A model generated the notes under the pieces. That model did not search any database. It worked only from the letters and a program-made list of their open reading frames with translations, and was not told the DNA's origin. Of a stretch of 64,000 nucleotides of DNA, positions 18,031 through 27,606 are shown one piece after another. Numbering within the stretch: the first letter of the stretch is position 1; every line of letters begins with the position of its first letter. The stretch is from AP-15 sp963700185 (GTDB lineage: Bacteria > Pseudomonadota > Alphaproteobacteria > ATCC43930 > CGMCC-115725), in NCBI GenBank assembly GCA_963700185.1, contig CAVOWP010000001.1:62001-126000 (forward strand). Direction: 5' to 3'. The position numbers were made by a program, and so were the translations under genes.

Positions 18031-18204
18031 CTACTGTTCGCCCGACGAGGTGGTTCCGCTACCTTCGCCCATCCGTTCCAGCCGATCCGCCAATTCGAAC
18101 AATTCCTGTTGGATTTCCGCGATCGGTGTTTGTCGTGCTAGTTGCCTAATCTTTTCCGCAATCGCGTGATTATCTTCACCGCTTCGTTCCCGCCTATTGC
18201 TCAT
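18031..18204 (-). CDS. Small helical protein, paralogue of the 28809-28982 gene
   Basis: A 57-residue protein starting MSNRRERSGEDNHAIAEKIR. The core IRQLARQTPIAEIQQELFEL-ADRLERM is an amphipathic helical pair. Its divergent neighbour at 18428 has a related core (LREIARECRFPGARREILDL-ASRLERR), so the two seem to be paralogues. This type of short helical protein is common and uncharacterised in Rhizobiales. An almost identical gene pair lies at 28.8-29.4 kb. Confidence 0.65.
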   Translation of the reverse strand: MSNRRERSGEDNHAIAEKIRQLARQTPIAEIQQELFELADRLERMGEGSGTTSSGEQ

Positions 18205-18427
18205 CGGCGTACCCCTCGACCGAAAGCGGCTCCCGGAGGAGGCGGGGCGCTTCGGTCTTTTTACCGATAGGAACACTGGGAAAGGCGGTAGATCTCCCAA
18301 AAAATTAGTTAATTTAACAGTGCTCGACCGGTGCCTCCGCGCGCCGGGATGCGGCTCAATGTCGCGGCGGTCGTACCCCCCAATGCAATGTTTGTTACGC
18401 ATCGCACCAGCAAAACGGAAGAACACG

Positions 18428-18631
18428 ATGGAGGAGCCGCAAGGGACCGGCACACCGTCAGGCGGTCAACATTACAGGGAGATCGCGAGCAAACTCCGGG
18501 AGATTGCGCGCGAATGCCGGTTTCCAGGAGCCCGGCGAGAAATACTCGACCTTGCCTCCCGATTAGAACGCAGAGCCGACGACGTAGACGCGAGGTTCGG
18601 GTCGGCTGGCTCGGGGCGGACGATCGATTAG
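18428..18631 (+). CDS. Small helical protein, paralogue of the 29220-29423 gene
   Basis: A 67-residue protein beginning MEEPQGTGTPSGGQHYREIA, with a helical core LREIARECRFPGARREILDL. It is divergent from the 18031-18204 gene and related to it. ATG 18428 is supported by its conservation in the second copy at 29220. After the stop, similarity between the two copies continues for about 90 bp and then ends. A weak frame to 18858 (containing KRAVRVYLPFHHCADLDQIE) follows but I cannot support a gene there. Confidence 0.65.
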   Translation: MEEPQGTGTPSGGQHYREIASKLREIARECRFPGARREILDLASRLERRADDVDARFGSAGSGRTID

Positions 18632-18867
18632 GTGCCATCCGTCTTCTGCGGTTGATCACCCTCGCCGAACTCGGGTTCCGGAAACCCTGGAAAGCGTTGA
18701 TCGTCATCCTGGCCACGCTGACATGGCGGTTAGCGCGGCGTCGCTATCGCCATCCCAAACGCGCGGTTCGGGTTTACCTGCCATTCCACCACTGCGCCGA
18801 CTTGGATCAGATCGAGCAGTACGCCATCCCGGATGGACCCGAAAAGCTGAAGGGGTAGCTCGCGATA

Positions 18868-19479
18868 ATGGGGCTTTACGAAACCTGGATTGTGCCTCGC
18901 CTGCTCGACCTCGCTATGCGAAACCGTTTGCTGGACCACTATCGTCAGCGGACGATCGAGACGGCGCGAGGTCTGGTTCTTGAGGTCGGCGTCGGGTCGG
19001 GACTAAACCTGCCCCTCTATGGCCCGGCAGTGGCTCATGTCATCGCTATCGATCCGTCGACCGAATTGCTGCGGCTCGCAAGCAGACGAGTGGCGGATGC
19101 GGTTGTCCCGGTGTCGCTGCTCCGAGCTTCTGCCGAACGCCTCCCGCTTGCTGATGCGGTCTTCGATACGATCGTGATGACCTGGACGTTGTGCTCGATC
19201 CCGAATCCGATGGCGGCACTCATCGAGATGCGGAGGGTTCTCAAACCGGGCGGGCAATTACTTTTTGTCGAGCACGGCCTGTCCCCGGAAGGCCAGATTG
19301 CTCGCTGCCAGCATTGGTTGACGCCGTGCTGGAAGCGGATCAGCGGCGGCTGTCATCTCGATCGCAGAATGGACGACTTGATCCGCGTTGCGGGATTCCA
19401 AATCAATGCCATCGAAACCGGCTATATGACAGGCCCGAGACCCTGGACATTCATGTATCAGGGTTCGGCGATGAATTGA
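18868..19479 (+). CDS. Class I SAM-dependent methyltransferase
   Basis: A 203-residue methyltransferase. Motif I is LVLEVGVGSGLNLPLYG, the acidic residue after strand 2 is in VIAIDPSTELL, and FDTIVMTWTLCSIPNP and VLKPGGQLLFVEHGL are motifs IV-V. The VEHGLSPEG and the CQHWLTPCWKRISGGCHLDR region match the small phospholipid or METTL7-like group. The substrate is not known. It is followed on the opposite strand by a GFA-family gene. Confidence 0.88.
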   Translation: MGLYETWIVPRLLDLAMRNRLLDHYRQRTIETARGLVLEVGVGSGLNLPLYGPAVAHVIAIDPSTELLRLASRRVADAVVPVSLLRASAERLPLADAVFDTIVMTWTLCSIPNPMAALIEMRRVLKPGGQLLFVEHGLSPEGQIARCQHWLTPCWKRISGGCHLDRRMDDLIRVAGFQINAIETGYMTGPRPWTFMYQGSAMN

Positions 19480-19558
19480 TCTCGCCAAACTCAGCAGTCC
19501 CCAGGTGAGATAGTTTACGCGCTGCCGCCGAATTTGCTGGCTCGGGTAATTTCGGAAA

Positions 19559-19972
19559 TCATTTGGCCGGTGGTCGGCCTTGCCGGTGGTGCTCGGTACT
19601 CGGCGGAAGGCCGAGCCAAGAATACATTGACGCCTCCCAGATCGAGTCGCTGGGCGGTGGAAAGGCCGACGTGTCAAATGCGCCCACTGCGACCCCGCAA
19701 ACGGCAGGGTTGCGGTCTCCCTCCCAATAGAGCGTGCTGCCGCAATTCGAGCAGAAATGAAATCGAACGCGATAGCCGCTGTCGGCGTCGCGCTCGTAGA
19801 TCTTCCGCTCGCCGTCGAGCCGCACCTGCTCTTTCTGATACGTCGCGCCGAAATGGAAGGCGGTGCCGGTGCGGCGCTGGCACGCCTTGCAGTGGCACAG
19901 GTAGACCCGTTCGGGGTCACCCGTGGCTATGACGCGAAGCGATCCGCAATGGCACTGCGCGGTTCTTTCCAT
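19559..19972 (-). CDS. GFA (CENP-V/DUF636) family zinc protein
   Basis: A 137-residue protein of the glutathione-dependent formaldehyde-activating family. The zinc ligands are visible in order: QCHCGS near residue 8, LCHCKACQRRTG near residue 27, and FCSNCGSTLYW near residue 75. Family members bind zinc in a Mss4-like fold; a true formaldehyde role is shown only for Gfa itself. ATG 19972 follows a GGAGGAGACCG site. Function here is inferred only at family level. Confidence 0.88.
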   Translation of the reverse strand: MERTAQCHCGSLRVIATGDPERVYLCHCKACQRRTGTAFHFGATYQKEQVRLDGERKIYERDADSGYRVRFHFCSNCGSTLYWEGDRNPAVCGVAVGAFDTSAFPPPSDSIWEASMYSWLGLPPSTEHHRQGRPPAK

Positions 19973-20192
19973 CGGTCTCCTCCCATCTTGGTGTGCCCGC
20001 CACCTTGGCCGATTTTCTCGGCTGCCGTCGCGTTTGAACAGAAGCGTACTTGACGAGCGCATCAGCAAACCGCCGCTCTTGAATTGGACCCTGAAACGTG
20101 GGGGCCGTAACCTACGAAAACAGCCGACTGGACTCGGCGACACGTCCCGTGGCATCTTCGGTAGAACATTAGCAGAACATACCTGGAGGATC

Positions 20193-20516
20193 ATGTTCTT
20201 TCGTTTTCCCCCTGACGCCCGCTGGAACCCCGAGCGTTCCGTCGTCGAGTTCGGCATAGGCGTCGGCGAGTATGAGGGCGTGGTGCGCGTTTCCCGGCGC
20301 GTCTTCCAAATCCTGCTTCCGGAGGCCTCGACGCCTGAACGCTGCCTCGAAGCCTACCATCTTCACCGGACCCGGCTCGAACTGATCGCTGAGCGGAAGG
20401 TTCGGCGTAGGCAGTTGACCGACGACGGTAATGTCGAGATCACCGGTCGCGATCTGCGGGAGCAAGAAGCTACACGCACAACAGACCGGATCGGCTTCTG
20501 GCGGGTTGCTCGATGA
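20193..20516 (+). CDS. DUF1488-like small protein
   Basis: A 107-residue protein beginning MFFRFPPDARWNPERSVVEF, containing VGEYEGVVRVSRRVFQILL and PERCLEAYHLHRTRLELIAE. This is the pattern of short DUF1488-type proteins. The start is fixed by CTGGAGGA two bases before ATG 20193. The stop overlaps the start of the next gene (ATGA), so the pair is probably co-translated. Role unknown. Confidence 0.7.
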   Translation: MFFRFPPDARWNPERSVVEFGIGVGEYEGVVRVSRRVFQILLPEASTPERCLEAYHLHRTRLELIAERKVRRRQLTDDGNVEITGRDLREQEATRTTDRIGFWRVAR

Positions 20517-20803
20517 AGGCGGTACAACAAGCCGCTCGCAACGCCGAACGCCGGTTTCCAGTTCGCGTCAGGATCGGCATTCCGCCCGAAGGACTCGGCA
20601 GCCGCCTCGATCAGATGAACGCATGGTTAGACGCCAATTGTGGTGCTAATGGGTGGACCTCGACCCCATCGAGCACACTAGGCGTAGTGAATGATGCTTT
20701 TGCGATCTGCTTCGCGGATGCGACGCTCGCGAGCGCCTTCGTGGCCCGCTGGTGCGCAATGCAGAGGGTCGAGATCGTCGATGGGGTGTACAGGTCCGGA
20801 TGA
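20513..20803 (+). CDS. Conserved hypothetical protein, coupled to the DUF1488-like gene
   Basis: A 96-residue protein. FPVRVRIGIPPEGLGSRLDQ and the C-terminal DAFAICFADATLASAFVARW are protein-like and resemble small uncharacterised Rhizobiales proteins. Its ATG overlaps the stop of the preceding gene, supporting one operon. No catalytic motif is visible. Confidence 0.65.
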   Translation: MKAVQQAARNAERRFPVRVRIGIPPEGLGSRLDQMNAWLDANCGANGWTSTPSSTLGVVNDAFAICFADATLASAFVARWCAMQRVEIVDGVYRSG

Positions 20804-20957
20804 CGAACTAACGCCTCGGATTGGTGCGGCTCTGCACAAGACGTTCTGGGCGCACATCGGCATCCTCGACGCCGATGGAACCACTGCTCCCGACAAAGGC
20901 GCGATGTGACGGTTATAACCACCTAGCCGGTTCGATTTCTATCCTTGGCGATCGGAG

Positions 20958-21353
20958 TTACATCGGGTGGTCGGCAGCAGTCGGCTGAACGGCTTCAGTA
21001 AGCTGTTTGACCGTGTAGGGCTTGGGAAGAAAAGTAGCATCCTCAACAAACAGCGCGGTCATGCCATCTGTTTGACCGTGGACCGTTGTGTAGATCACGC
21101 GCAGGTTCGGGCAAAGCTCGACGCCTTTCCTGGCCAGTTCTAGCCCATCGATCGCGTCTGGCCCATCCGGCAAGTTGATGTCGGTGAACAAGATGTCGAT
21201 GGGCTCATCTTGCTCCAAAAGGGCGATTGCCTCTCTCGCGTTCGCTGCCGACAAAATCAAGTAGCCGAGGGCCTCAATGATGGACTCCGCAAGAGCCCGA
21301 ACGGTCGGCTCATCCTCCACCACCAGAACCGTTGTTGGCTTGGCGTGTTTCAT
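20958..21353 (-). CDS. Stand-alone response regulator receiver protein
   Basis: A 131-residue CheY-like single domain. Acidic pocket Glu13-Asp14, phospho-acceptor Asp58 in DILFTDINLP, Thr90 and Lys111 in FLPKPYT are all in place. There is no output domain, so it acts by protein contact, for example in a phosphorelay. No cognate kinase adjoins it; the nearest is the HWE-type kinase at 26199. ATG 21353 gives the standard receiver start. Confidence 0.9.
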   Translation of the reverse strand: MKHAKPTTVLVVEDEPTVRALAESIIEALGYLILSAANAREAIALLEQDEPIDILFTDINLPDGPDAIDGLELARKGVELCPNLRVIYTTVHGQTDGMTALFVEDATFLPKPYTVKQLTEAVQPTAADHPM

Positions 21354-21512
21354 TCGCCCTACCCCTTTGGCTTTGAAAACGGCAACTATGGGAGAAAAGC
21401 GAAGTTCCAATTCTCGCAGTCATTTCAAAATTTCGATTCCATCTGTTGCACTTATGCAGCAGAAACTCGGACCCGGAAGCGGTCGAGGCTACGCCCGAAG
21501 TGCATGACCTGA

Positions 21513-21926
21513 TTGACGAATTTGAACGACTTGCTCGGCCCAGCCTACGACATGCATCAACGGCACGGCCTTTCGTTTGAGCAACTGTTCGAGCCGCACG
21601 TGCGCTTCTTCTTGGCGCGGCTGGACGGCCTCGCGGCGGGCTGCGGCGGCCTCGCGGTGTTCGACGACTACGCCGAGGTCAAGCGCATGTATACCCGGCC
21701 AGCAGCACGTGGTCGGGGAGTGGCGAAAGCTCTGCTGCGCAGGATCGAGGGCGAGGCTCGTGGAGCAAATAAGTCGGTCTTGCGCCTCGAAACGGGCACC
21801 TACCAACAGGAGGCGGTCGGTCTCTACGAACGCATGGGATTTCGGCTACGAGATCCGTTCAGCCCGTATGCGATGATGCCCGCCTGCAACATCGAGACAA
21901 GCCTATTTTTTGAGAAAGCCCTGTAA
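21513..21926 (+). CDS. GNAT-family N-acetyltransferase
   Basis: A 137-residue acetyltransferase with VRFFLARLDGLAAGCGGLAV, the motif A region EVKRMYTRPAARGRGVAKAL and the QQEAVGLYERMGFRLRDPFS end. It is slightly short at the N-terminus compared with typical 150-residue members, so a start upstream or an N-terminal loss is possible. The substrate is unknown. Confidence 0.82.
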   Translation: MTNLNDLLGPAYDMHQRHGLSFEQLFEPHVRFFLARLDGLAAGCGGLAVFDDYAEVKRMYTRPAARGRGVAKALLRRIEGEARGANKSVLRLETGTYQQEAVGLYERMGFRLRDPFSPYAMMPACNIETSLFFEKAL

Positions 21927-21956
21927 TTCCCTGTTCGAGTGTTCCGAGTCGACTGT

Positions 21957-23244
21957 TTACGCGCAACGGCCTTCCTTCCGGTACCGAGTTATCGCGGGCG
22001 AGACAACAATGAGCGCCGCCAGTGCTTCCATCGATAGGCAAACGAGCAGCCCGGTGCTGTAGCTGCCTTTTGCTTGCTCTAGCTGGCCGAGTAAGCTCGG
22101 TCCAAACGCAAAGCTGAACTGATTGATCGCGACCACTAGGCTGACGATCCGTGCGAAATGCTGCTTGGGAAAATCCTGCTGAACCAAGAGGCCAGGAAGC
22201 GATGTCGTATTCCCGACACCGAGGCCGAACAACACACACCCGAGGTAGAGCATTGCTGGCGTCGTTGCCGTCGCCAGCATCGCCATCCCGAGCATTTGCA
22301 CGATGAAGTTGACACAGGCCACGGCTCTCCGGTCGAACCGGTCGGCGATATACCCGGTGGCGATACGCCCGAGCACGGCGGCAAATGTCGTCAGACTGAC
22401 GGCCCAACCCGCAGCGACGGTCCCGATGGTCGGCGATAGGAACGCAATCTGATGTGTCAGGAAGCCCACCTGTGCCGTCAATCCGAGTGCAAACGGAACC
22501 GAGATCGAGATGAAGACGCCACTGCGCAGCACTGCGGTGAGGCGGAAGCCCGGATGCCTCGGCAGCCGATGCGGTGCTGGACTGTGGTGCCGTGTCGGGA
22601 TCAGCAGCGCCGCTCCACCGGATCATATTCATCGGCCCGCCTCGGGCGGAGCACCACTATCGCTACCGGAATGAGGGTGGCGAGCATCGATGCGGATACC
22701 GATGCAATCGCAAAGGCAAAGCCGAACCGGGCGATGAGGAAGGTCAGCAGCGGTGCGATAATGATGCCGCCAGCACTTGCTCCGTTCAGCGCCCAACTCA
22801 GAGCCAACCCACGGCGTCTGTCGAACCACGGCGCGACGATGATGTTGATCGCTGCGCCGCTCATCGTGGCCCACCCAACGGACATCACGGCGAACGCCGC
22901 ATATACATGCCAGGGCCGGGTGACAAGCGCGAGCAGCATCACTCCGCACGCCATCGCGACGGTCCCCATCACGACCATTTTTCGTGCGCCGTGACGATCG
23001 AAAAGGGGGCCGACCCAGAAGAACAGCAAGGTGGCCCCGAGAACGTAGTAGGTTGTTATCGCCGATGACAATTCGCGGGTGGGCCAGCCGTGAAGCGCGT
23101 TGAGCGCCACGAGGTAGATTCCCGGCCCATAGAAGCCAAGCCCAAACCCGTATAGGGCGACAAGGAAAGCTGCCGCGACGACGAGCCAGCCGTGATAGAG
23201 CGGAAGCGAGGGCTTCGCTTGCCGATGATCGAGCGATCATGCAT
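21957..23244 (-). pseudogene. MFS transporter, frameshifted
   Basis: A major facilitator transporter with about 12 membrane segments spread over different frames. The N-terminal half (PLYHGWLVVAAAFLVALYGF, then FDRHGARKMVVMGTVAM, the MFS loop 2-3 motif) is open down to 22601. The C-terminal half (IATGYIADRFDRRAV and ten hydrophobic turns) reads to 21957 in another frame. The break is near 22590-22600. A second shift near 23218 separates a plausible start at 23244 from the first membrane segment. Both shifts are single-base, so indel error cannot be excluded. Specificity unknown. Confidence 0.82.
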
Positions 23245-23362
23245 GGCCGGATACTTGATCGGCCTAGCCGCGTCGGCGCTGGCCGTTTTCGGACGTGATC
23301 CGGCGACCGAGTCCGATTCCAGCTAGGTCTGACTGATGCTCGCCGGGCTAAATTGACCTTCG

Positions 23363-24010
23363 ATGATGACGGGATTGCCACCGGGTCTCGATTGGGACGT
23401 ATGCGACCGCGCTCGCTTGGCGCGAGACCGGGAATTCGATGGCGCATTCTTCACGGGCGTTCGAACTACCCGGATCTACTGTCGTCCGGTCTGTCCGGTG
23501 CGACCCGCGCGCTCGGCAAATGTCGTGTTTTTTGGTTCGGCAGCCGCCGCGGAGCGGGCGGGCTTCCGGCCATGCCTTCGCTGCCGCCCCGAGACGGCAC
23601 CGGGAAGCCCGGCCTGGAGCGGAACCGCAACGACAGTGGCGCGTGGTATGCGACTGATCGAGGAAGGATTCCTGGACGAAGCCTCGGTCGCCGAACTTGC
23701 CGATCGCCTCGGTGTCGGGCCACGCCACTTGTTACGGCTGTTTCTCCGTCATACCGGTGCGCCTCCAAGCGATATTGCTGCGACGCGACGTGTACAGGCG
23801 GCGAAACGGTTGATCGATCAAACAACGATGGGGCTCTGTGACATAGCTTTTGCTGCCGGTTTTCGCAGCGTACGGCGCTTCAACGACGCATTCCGGGCGA
23901 CGTATGGCCGTCCGCCCTCGTCCTTCCGCAAAACCAACCAAACAAGTGAATTTGGGCAAACTCGTCCCCGGATCGAAATCAGCACCGCGGTTGGGGGGCA
24001 CAAAGCCTGA
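23363..24010 (+). CDS. Ada-type zinc domain plus AraC HTH protein (no glycosylase)
   Basis: A 215-residue protein. The N-terminal Ada zinc domain carries YCRPVCP and PCLRCRPE; in Ada the first of these cysteines accepts a methyl group from DNA phosphotriesters. It is followed by an AraC helix-turn-helix (VAELADRLGVGPRHLLRLFL; IAFAAGFRSVRRFNDAF). The layout is the front half of Ada/AlkA fusion proteins, but the 3-methyladenine glycosylase domain is missing and the frame stops after SSFRKTNQ plus a short tail. It may be a sensor-regulator of alkylation repair or a truncated fusion. Confidence 0.85.
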   Translation: MMTGLPPGLDWDVCDRARLARDREFDGAFFTGVRTTRIYCRPVCPVRPARSANVVFFGSAAAAERAGFRPCLRCRPETAPGSPAWSGTATTVARGMRLIEEGFLDEASVAELADRLGVGPRHLLRLFLRHTGAPPSDIAATRRVQAAKRLIDQTTMGLCDIAFAAGFRSVRRFNDAFRATYGRPPSSFRKTNQTSEFGQTRPRIEISTAVGGHKA

Positions 24011-24133
24011 TCTTTCGGACGACGTTGGCAGCACGTCTTGCAAATTCAGACCCATCCAGGGCCTTTGATGATGCGGCGATTTATTCGCCTGTTCCAATTC
24101 TTCTCTGTTTCATGTATTTGGATAGCTGAAAAT

Positions 24134-24763
24134 ATGTCGGAGACTGCCATGGAGGCCAAAAACGTTAACCCTCTTCACACGACGAAAATCGTCGGAAGCT
24201 ACCTGCGATACCATACTGTCGGCGCTAGTCAGCTTCCTGATCTCATCACTTCGGTGCATCGGGCTCTGACTGAGGTTAGACAGCCAAGTCCTCCAGAAGA
24301 ATTGCTGACCCCTGCCGTTTCAGTGCGGCAATCTGTTCGCCACGACTACGTGGTTTGTCTGGATTGCGGCCATCGGGGGCGAACACTTCGCCGCCACATC
24401 AACCACCGACATGGCTTAAGCCGGGTCGAATATCTGAGACGCTGGGGTTTGCCGCCCGACCATCCCCTGACGGCCCCCGCGTATACAGAGCGGCGATCTA
24501 CCCTCGCAAAGCAACTTGGTCTGGGTCGCAAACCAAAGGCAGAGGCGGCGGCACCCACAGTAGCGGAATCTCCCGTGGGAGATGGCGAGGAGAAAGTCGA
24601 GGCGGATCATCCTGGTCCGGGTCTGACCCCTGGCTCGGAATCGAAGTCCGACGTTATGGATGCAGCAGCCTCACAGCCGAAGAAGACGAGGCAGAGACGA
24701 CCGCGGTCTCGGACTGCCGTGCCACCATCCGAGCCAGTCCCGATGCCCACGCCGGATGCGTAA
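24134..24763 (+). CDS. MucR/Ros-family zinc-finger transcriptional regulator
   Basis: A 209-residue MucR/Ros regulator. The DNA-binding zinc finger CLDCGHRGRTLRRHINHRH and the following LSRVEYLRRWGLPPDHPL are family hallmarks. MucR proteins are H-NS-like repressors of many promoters in alphaproteobacteria. The C-terminal ~70 residues, rich in Pro, Lys and acidic residues with RQRRPRSRTA, are longer than in classical MucR. ATG 24134 is chosen (second Met at 24149 also possible); the frame is open further upstream. Confidence 0.9.
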   Translation: MSETAMEAKNVNPLHTTKIVGSYLRYHTVGASQLPDLITSVHRALTEVRQPSPPEELLTPAVSVRQSVRHDYVVCLDCGHRGRTLRRHINHRHGLSRVEYLRRWGLPPDHPLTAPAYTERRSTLAKQLGLGRKPKAEAAAPTVAESPVGDGEEKVEADHPGPGLTPGSESKSDVMDAAASQPKKTRQRRPRSRTAVPPSEPVPMPTPDA

Positions 24764-24854
24764 TCGCGACCCCTATTCGCGTCGGGGGTCATAGAGCAAC
24801 GGAATAAGGTTGGTTTCTTTTCTCGACCAATTGGTAACGATCACATCGGGCGCG

Positions 24855-25028
24855 GCAAATTTCTGAATTGGGGAGGACCGGGAACACCTCCCGAGGATGG
24901 GTACCCTTTCGAGGATTGACGCCCTCGGTTCGTTTCGACCGGATCGGCGGACCTTCGACGGGGGTGGGCCCATGGAGCCTCCGGTCGGCCACGGATCGAT
25001 GGATCGTTCCATCTTCCCGGAGGCCCAG
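24855..25028 (+). repeat. Structured dispersed repeat, copy B
   Basis: Second copy of the repeat described at 17641-17835. It keeps ACACCTCCCGAGGATGGGTA and GCCTCCGGTCGGCCACGGAT, and has the cleanest inner hairpin, GATGGA-TCGT-TCCATC. The outer arm has GGCCCA where A, C and D have GTCCCAT. It fills most of the space between mucR and the NTF2-like gene. Confidence 0.85.
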
Positions 25029-25067
25029 GTAGGACTTCTACGTCCAGGCGTTTAGCGGGGAAAAGCC

Positions 25068-25622
25068 ATGAGCAAGCAGGCACAAAAAGAGGGCGACACC
25101 GACTTGGTGCGGCTGTGGGAAGACCATATCCGGCATGAATTTGAGACCCGCAGCACTGACGACACGCTGGATACGATGGTGGAGGACGCCTACGTAGATC
25201 ATGTGCCCGTCCTGACTGGCGGCAGCGGCAAAGCCGAATTGCGAGAGTTCTACGCAACGCATTTCATCCCGCGAATGCCGCCCGACATGGAGATGGTCCC
25301 GATCTCCCGGACTATCGGGAGGGATCAGCTTGTCGATGAAATGGTCATCAAGTTTACTCACAGCGTCGAAATGGACTGGATGCTACCGGGTATCCCGCCG
25401 ACTGGCCTGCCGGTGGAGGTCGCCCTGGTCGTGATCGTCCGATTCCGCGATGGCAAATTGGCCCACGAGCACATCTATTGGGACCAAGCCTCAGTCTTGG
25501 CTCAACTCGGGCTGCTCGATCCGCGGAAGCTCCCCATCGCGGGCGTCGAAAGCGCCAAAAAAGTGCTCGACCCTGCCCTCCCGGCGAACGCGCTAATTCA
25601 ACGAGCACGGTTGATCAAGTAG
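25068..25622 (+). CDS. SnoaL/NTF2-like protein
   Basis: A 184-residue protein of the cone-shaped NTF2-like fold. LVRLWEDHIRHEFETRSTDD starts the helical part, and VALVVIVRFRDGKLAHEHIY with WDQASVLAQLGLLDP is the typical SnoaL-like strand and C-terminal motif. Members include polyketide cyclases, isomerases and uncharacterised proteins; the substrate is unknown. A GGGGAAAAGCC site precedes ATG 25068. Confidence 0.82.
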   Translation: MSKQAQKEGDTDLVRLWEDHIRHEFETRSTDDTLDTMVEDAYVDHVPVLTGGSGKAELREFYATHFIPRMPPDMEMVPISRTIGRDQLVDEMVIKFTHSVEMDWMLPGIPPTGLPVEVALVVIVRFRDGKLAHEHIYWDQASVLAQLGLLDPRKLPIAGVESAKKVLDPALPANALIQRARLIK

Positions 25623-25680
25623 CAAGACGATTTGGGGAACCCCAGATATCGGGTAAGGGCACTACGCCTCGCCACCGTCT

Positions 25681-26088
25681 TCACCCGCAGGTGTGGCTGA
25701 TGTCCTCGGGAGAACCATCTGAGTTCTGAATCATCATCGCCGCAAGCTTTCCGTCCGGGCGGTATATCGAGATTTGCAGAACGATCATGCGCCGCCCCAC
25801 ATGCACCGGCACAGCAACGCCGGTGAGCCGCCCCGGCACGCAGGCGCGAAAGATATTCGTCTTCGACTCGATCGTGGTTGTTCGAAAATCAGGTCGGACA
25901 TTGAGCCCGGCTAATGTTCCGCCGAGATCGTCGGCGAACGCCGCCAACGCACCGCCATGCACATGGCCGCTGTTGTTGAGGTGGCGGTCATCCACATCGA
26001 GTTCGCCTACGAGCTTATCCTTGTCGGCCTCGGCAATGCGGATGCCGAAATGTCCCGGCATACCAGAACGGGTGGGGATGGAGGTCAT
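25681..26088 (-). CDS. PaaI-type hotdog thioesterase
   Basis: A 135-residue hotdog-fold protein. LNNSGHVHGGALAAFADDLG is the PaaI signature, in which the Asp/Glu and the HGG loop act on acyl-CoA thioesters. TTTIESKTNIFRACVPGRLT is the next strand pair. The start at 26088 (MTSIPTRSGMPGHFGI) gives a normal-length protein; the frame is open about 30 residues upstream. Acyl substrate unknown. Confidence 0.85.
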   Translation of the reverse strand: MTSIPTRSGMPGHFGIRIAEADKDKLVGELDVDDRHLNNSGHVHGGALAAFADDLGGTLAGLNVRPDFRTTTIESKTNIFRACVPGRLTGVAVPVHVGRRMIVLQISIYRPDGKLAAMMIQNSDGSPEDISHTCG

Positions 26089-26198
26089 CGATGGCCACCA
26101 CTTCGCGCGAAAATAGCGGGCGATCTTACAGCAACGTGGAGCAGCAAGGTGTAACTGATATCTCGTTAGCGAATAGACCAAGGGAAGCGGCGATCAAA

Positions 26199-27164
26199 TC
26201 ATGGGAAGACAATCGGAAAATCCACCCTGACTGTCGTACCCCGATCATGTGCAATAGCGAGTGTACCGTTGATCTGATCAGTCAACCCCTTGAGGATCTG
26301 CGTGCCCAGCCGTCGCGCCGCCAACGGCGACATACCCGGTTGTGCAGAGTGCTTTTCGGCGTCCTCCTCGATGCCAGGGCCATCATTGCTGACCTTCAGC
26401 ATCGCACGGCGACCTGGGAACGCCTTTAGTTCCACCTCAAAGTGAGAACCGAGATCGCGTTGAAAAACATGCTTCGCCGAGTTGTTGGCAATCTCCATAA
26501 CGAGCATAGTGAGAACGCTCATCTGATCCAAGGAGAGATCAATCTTCTCGATTTTCCAATTGACAATAACCCTTTCTCGATCGATCACCGTCGCCACAAT
26601 TTCTCGCAGGATTGGCTCTAGACCACCATCGAACAATGTTGGATCGTGTAGACGGCGGTGTATCTCCGCCGACACAAACATCCGTTCGATCGCCTGATTA
26701 AGCAGGTTAGCCGACTCAGCATGATCTGAAGTTCTCTTGATCCTCTCCAGAGTGGAGACGGTAGATTGCAGGGTATTTGCGACCCGGTGTTGGAGTTCCT
26801 GAAATAACAGTCGTTGTCGTTCGTTCGCCTCAGCAAGTTGCTGTGCTAGCGCTTTCAAGGCAATGATGATGCCGATGTTTAAGGTTCCAACAACACCCGC
26901 TCCTGCTAGGAATACCGTCATGTCGCGCGGCAAGAAAAAGTACCACCCGGCTGCTAGTGACAGTACCAGGACGAAAGCAGCCTCTTGCCACCCCAAAAAT
27001 ATCGTGGCAATGAGTAGTGCCGGATAAAAGGTCAGATAGAGACCCCCTCCGGGCACCTGACCCAATGAAAATCGGATAGCTAGCGCAACACCGAAAAGCG
27101 CAATCGCCTCTAGCCAGCGGATCAGTGGTGGCTGCCGCCATCGCCATCGCAAAATCCGTGTCAA
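26199..27164 (-). CDS. Membrane histidine kinase, HisKA_2/HWE type
   Basis: A 321-residue sensor kinase. About four membrane segments in residues 15-105 resemble the DUF4118 (KdpD-like) module. They are followed by the phospho-acceptor His126 in FQELQHRVANTL and an ATPase domain with the N box in LVMEIANNSAKHVFQ and the G box in KVSNDGPGIEED. The ELQHRVAN motif marks the HisKA_2/HWE group common in Rhizobiales. There is no receiver gene beside it; the free receiver at 20958 is a possible partner (inference). Confidence 0.9.
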   Translation of the reverse strand: MTRILRWRWRQPPLIRWLEAIALFGVALAIRFSLGQVPGGGLYLTFYPALLIATIFLGWQEAAFVLVLSLAAGWYFFLPRDMTVFLAGAGVVGTLNIGIIIALKALAQQLAEANERQRLLFQELQHRVANTLQSTVSTLERIKRTSDHAESANLLNQAIERMFVSAEIHRRLHDPTLFDGGLEPILREIVATVIDRERVIVNWKIEKIDLSLDQMSVLTMLVMEIANNSAKHVFQRDLGSHFEVELKAFPGRRAMLKVSNDGPGIEEDAEKHSAQPGMSPLAARRLGTQILKGLTDQINGTLAIAHDRGTTVRVDFPIVFP

Positions 27165-27606
27165 CCATCTCAGCAGTAGTCAAATCCCCTCAAACGCTGG
27201 TAGGCCAAGAACATCCGGGCGGATGGTAAACGGCGAGCGCCTATATGTGGGCGACTACTGCCGATGTAGTATACTAACTCGGATCTGATAGAGCGTTCCA
27301 GGCCATGGTGAACGGGCACGTAACACTGATCACATGGACCCCATATAGAGAAGATCGATCGCCTGAACAGCGCTGCTAACGGCATGCGATGCAGCCAGCC
27401 GAACGTGTGCTCGCGCCTCCAGCGTGACCTCACCCTTCGCTATCAGCGGCCTCCACAACCTATCCAGGGTATCGAACAGAAACAGCCGGGCCGAACGCAC
27501 GAGCGACTCCGGCTGAAAACCTAGGTCGGCTCCTGGTTAGGGAGGCCGAAACTGGCAGAGGTATATAAGGTGACCCCTCTCGGGCACCAACAGCGGAGGT
27601 CCAAAC
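27165..27606. other. Intergenic, 440 bp, no gene seen
   Basis: This lies between the divergent kinase and NYN genes. Only low-quality frames are present, with no repeat copy or RNA gene recognised. It presumably holds both promoters. Confidence 0.5.
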
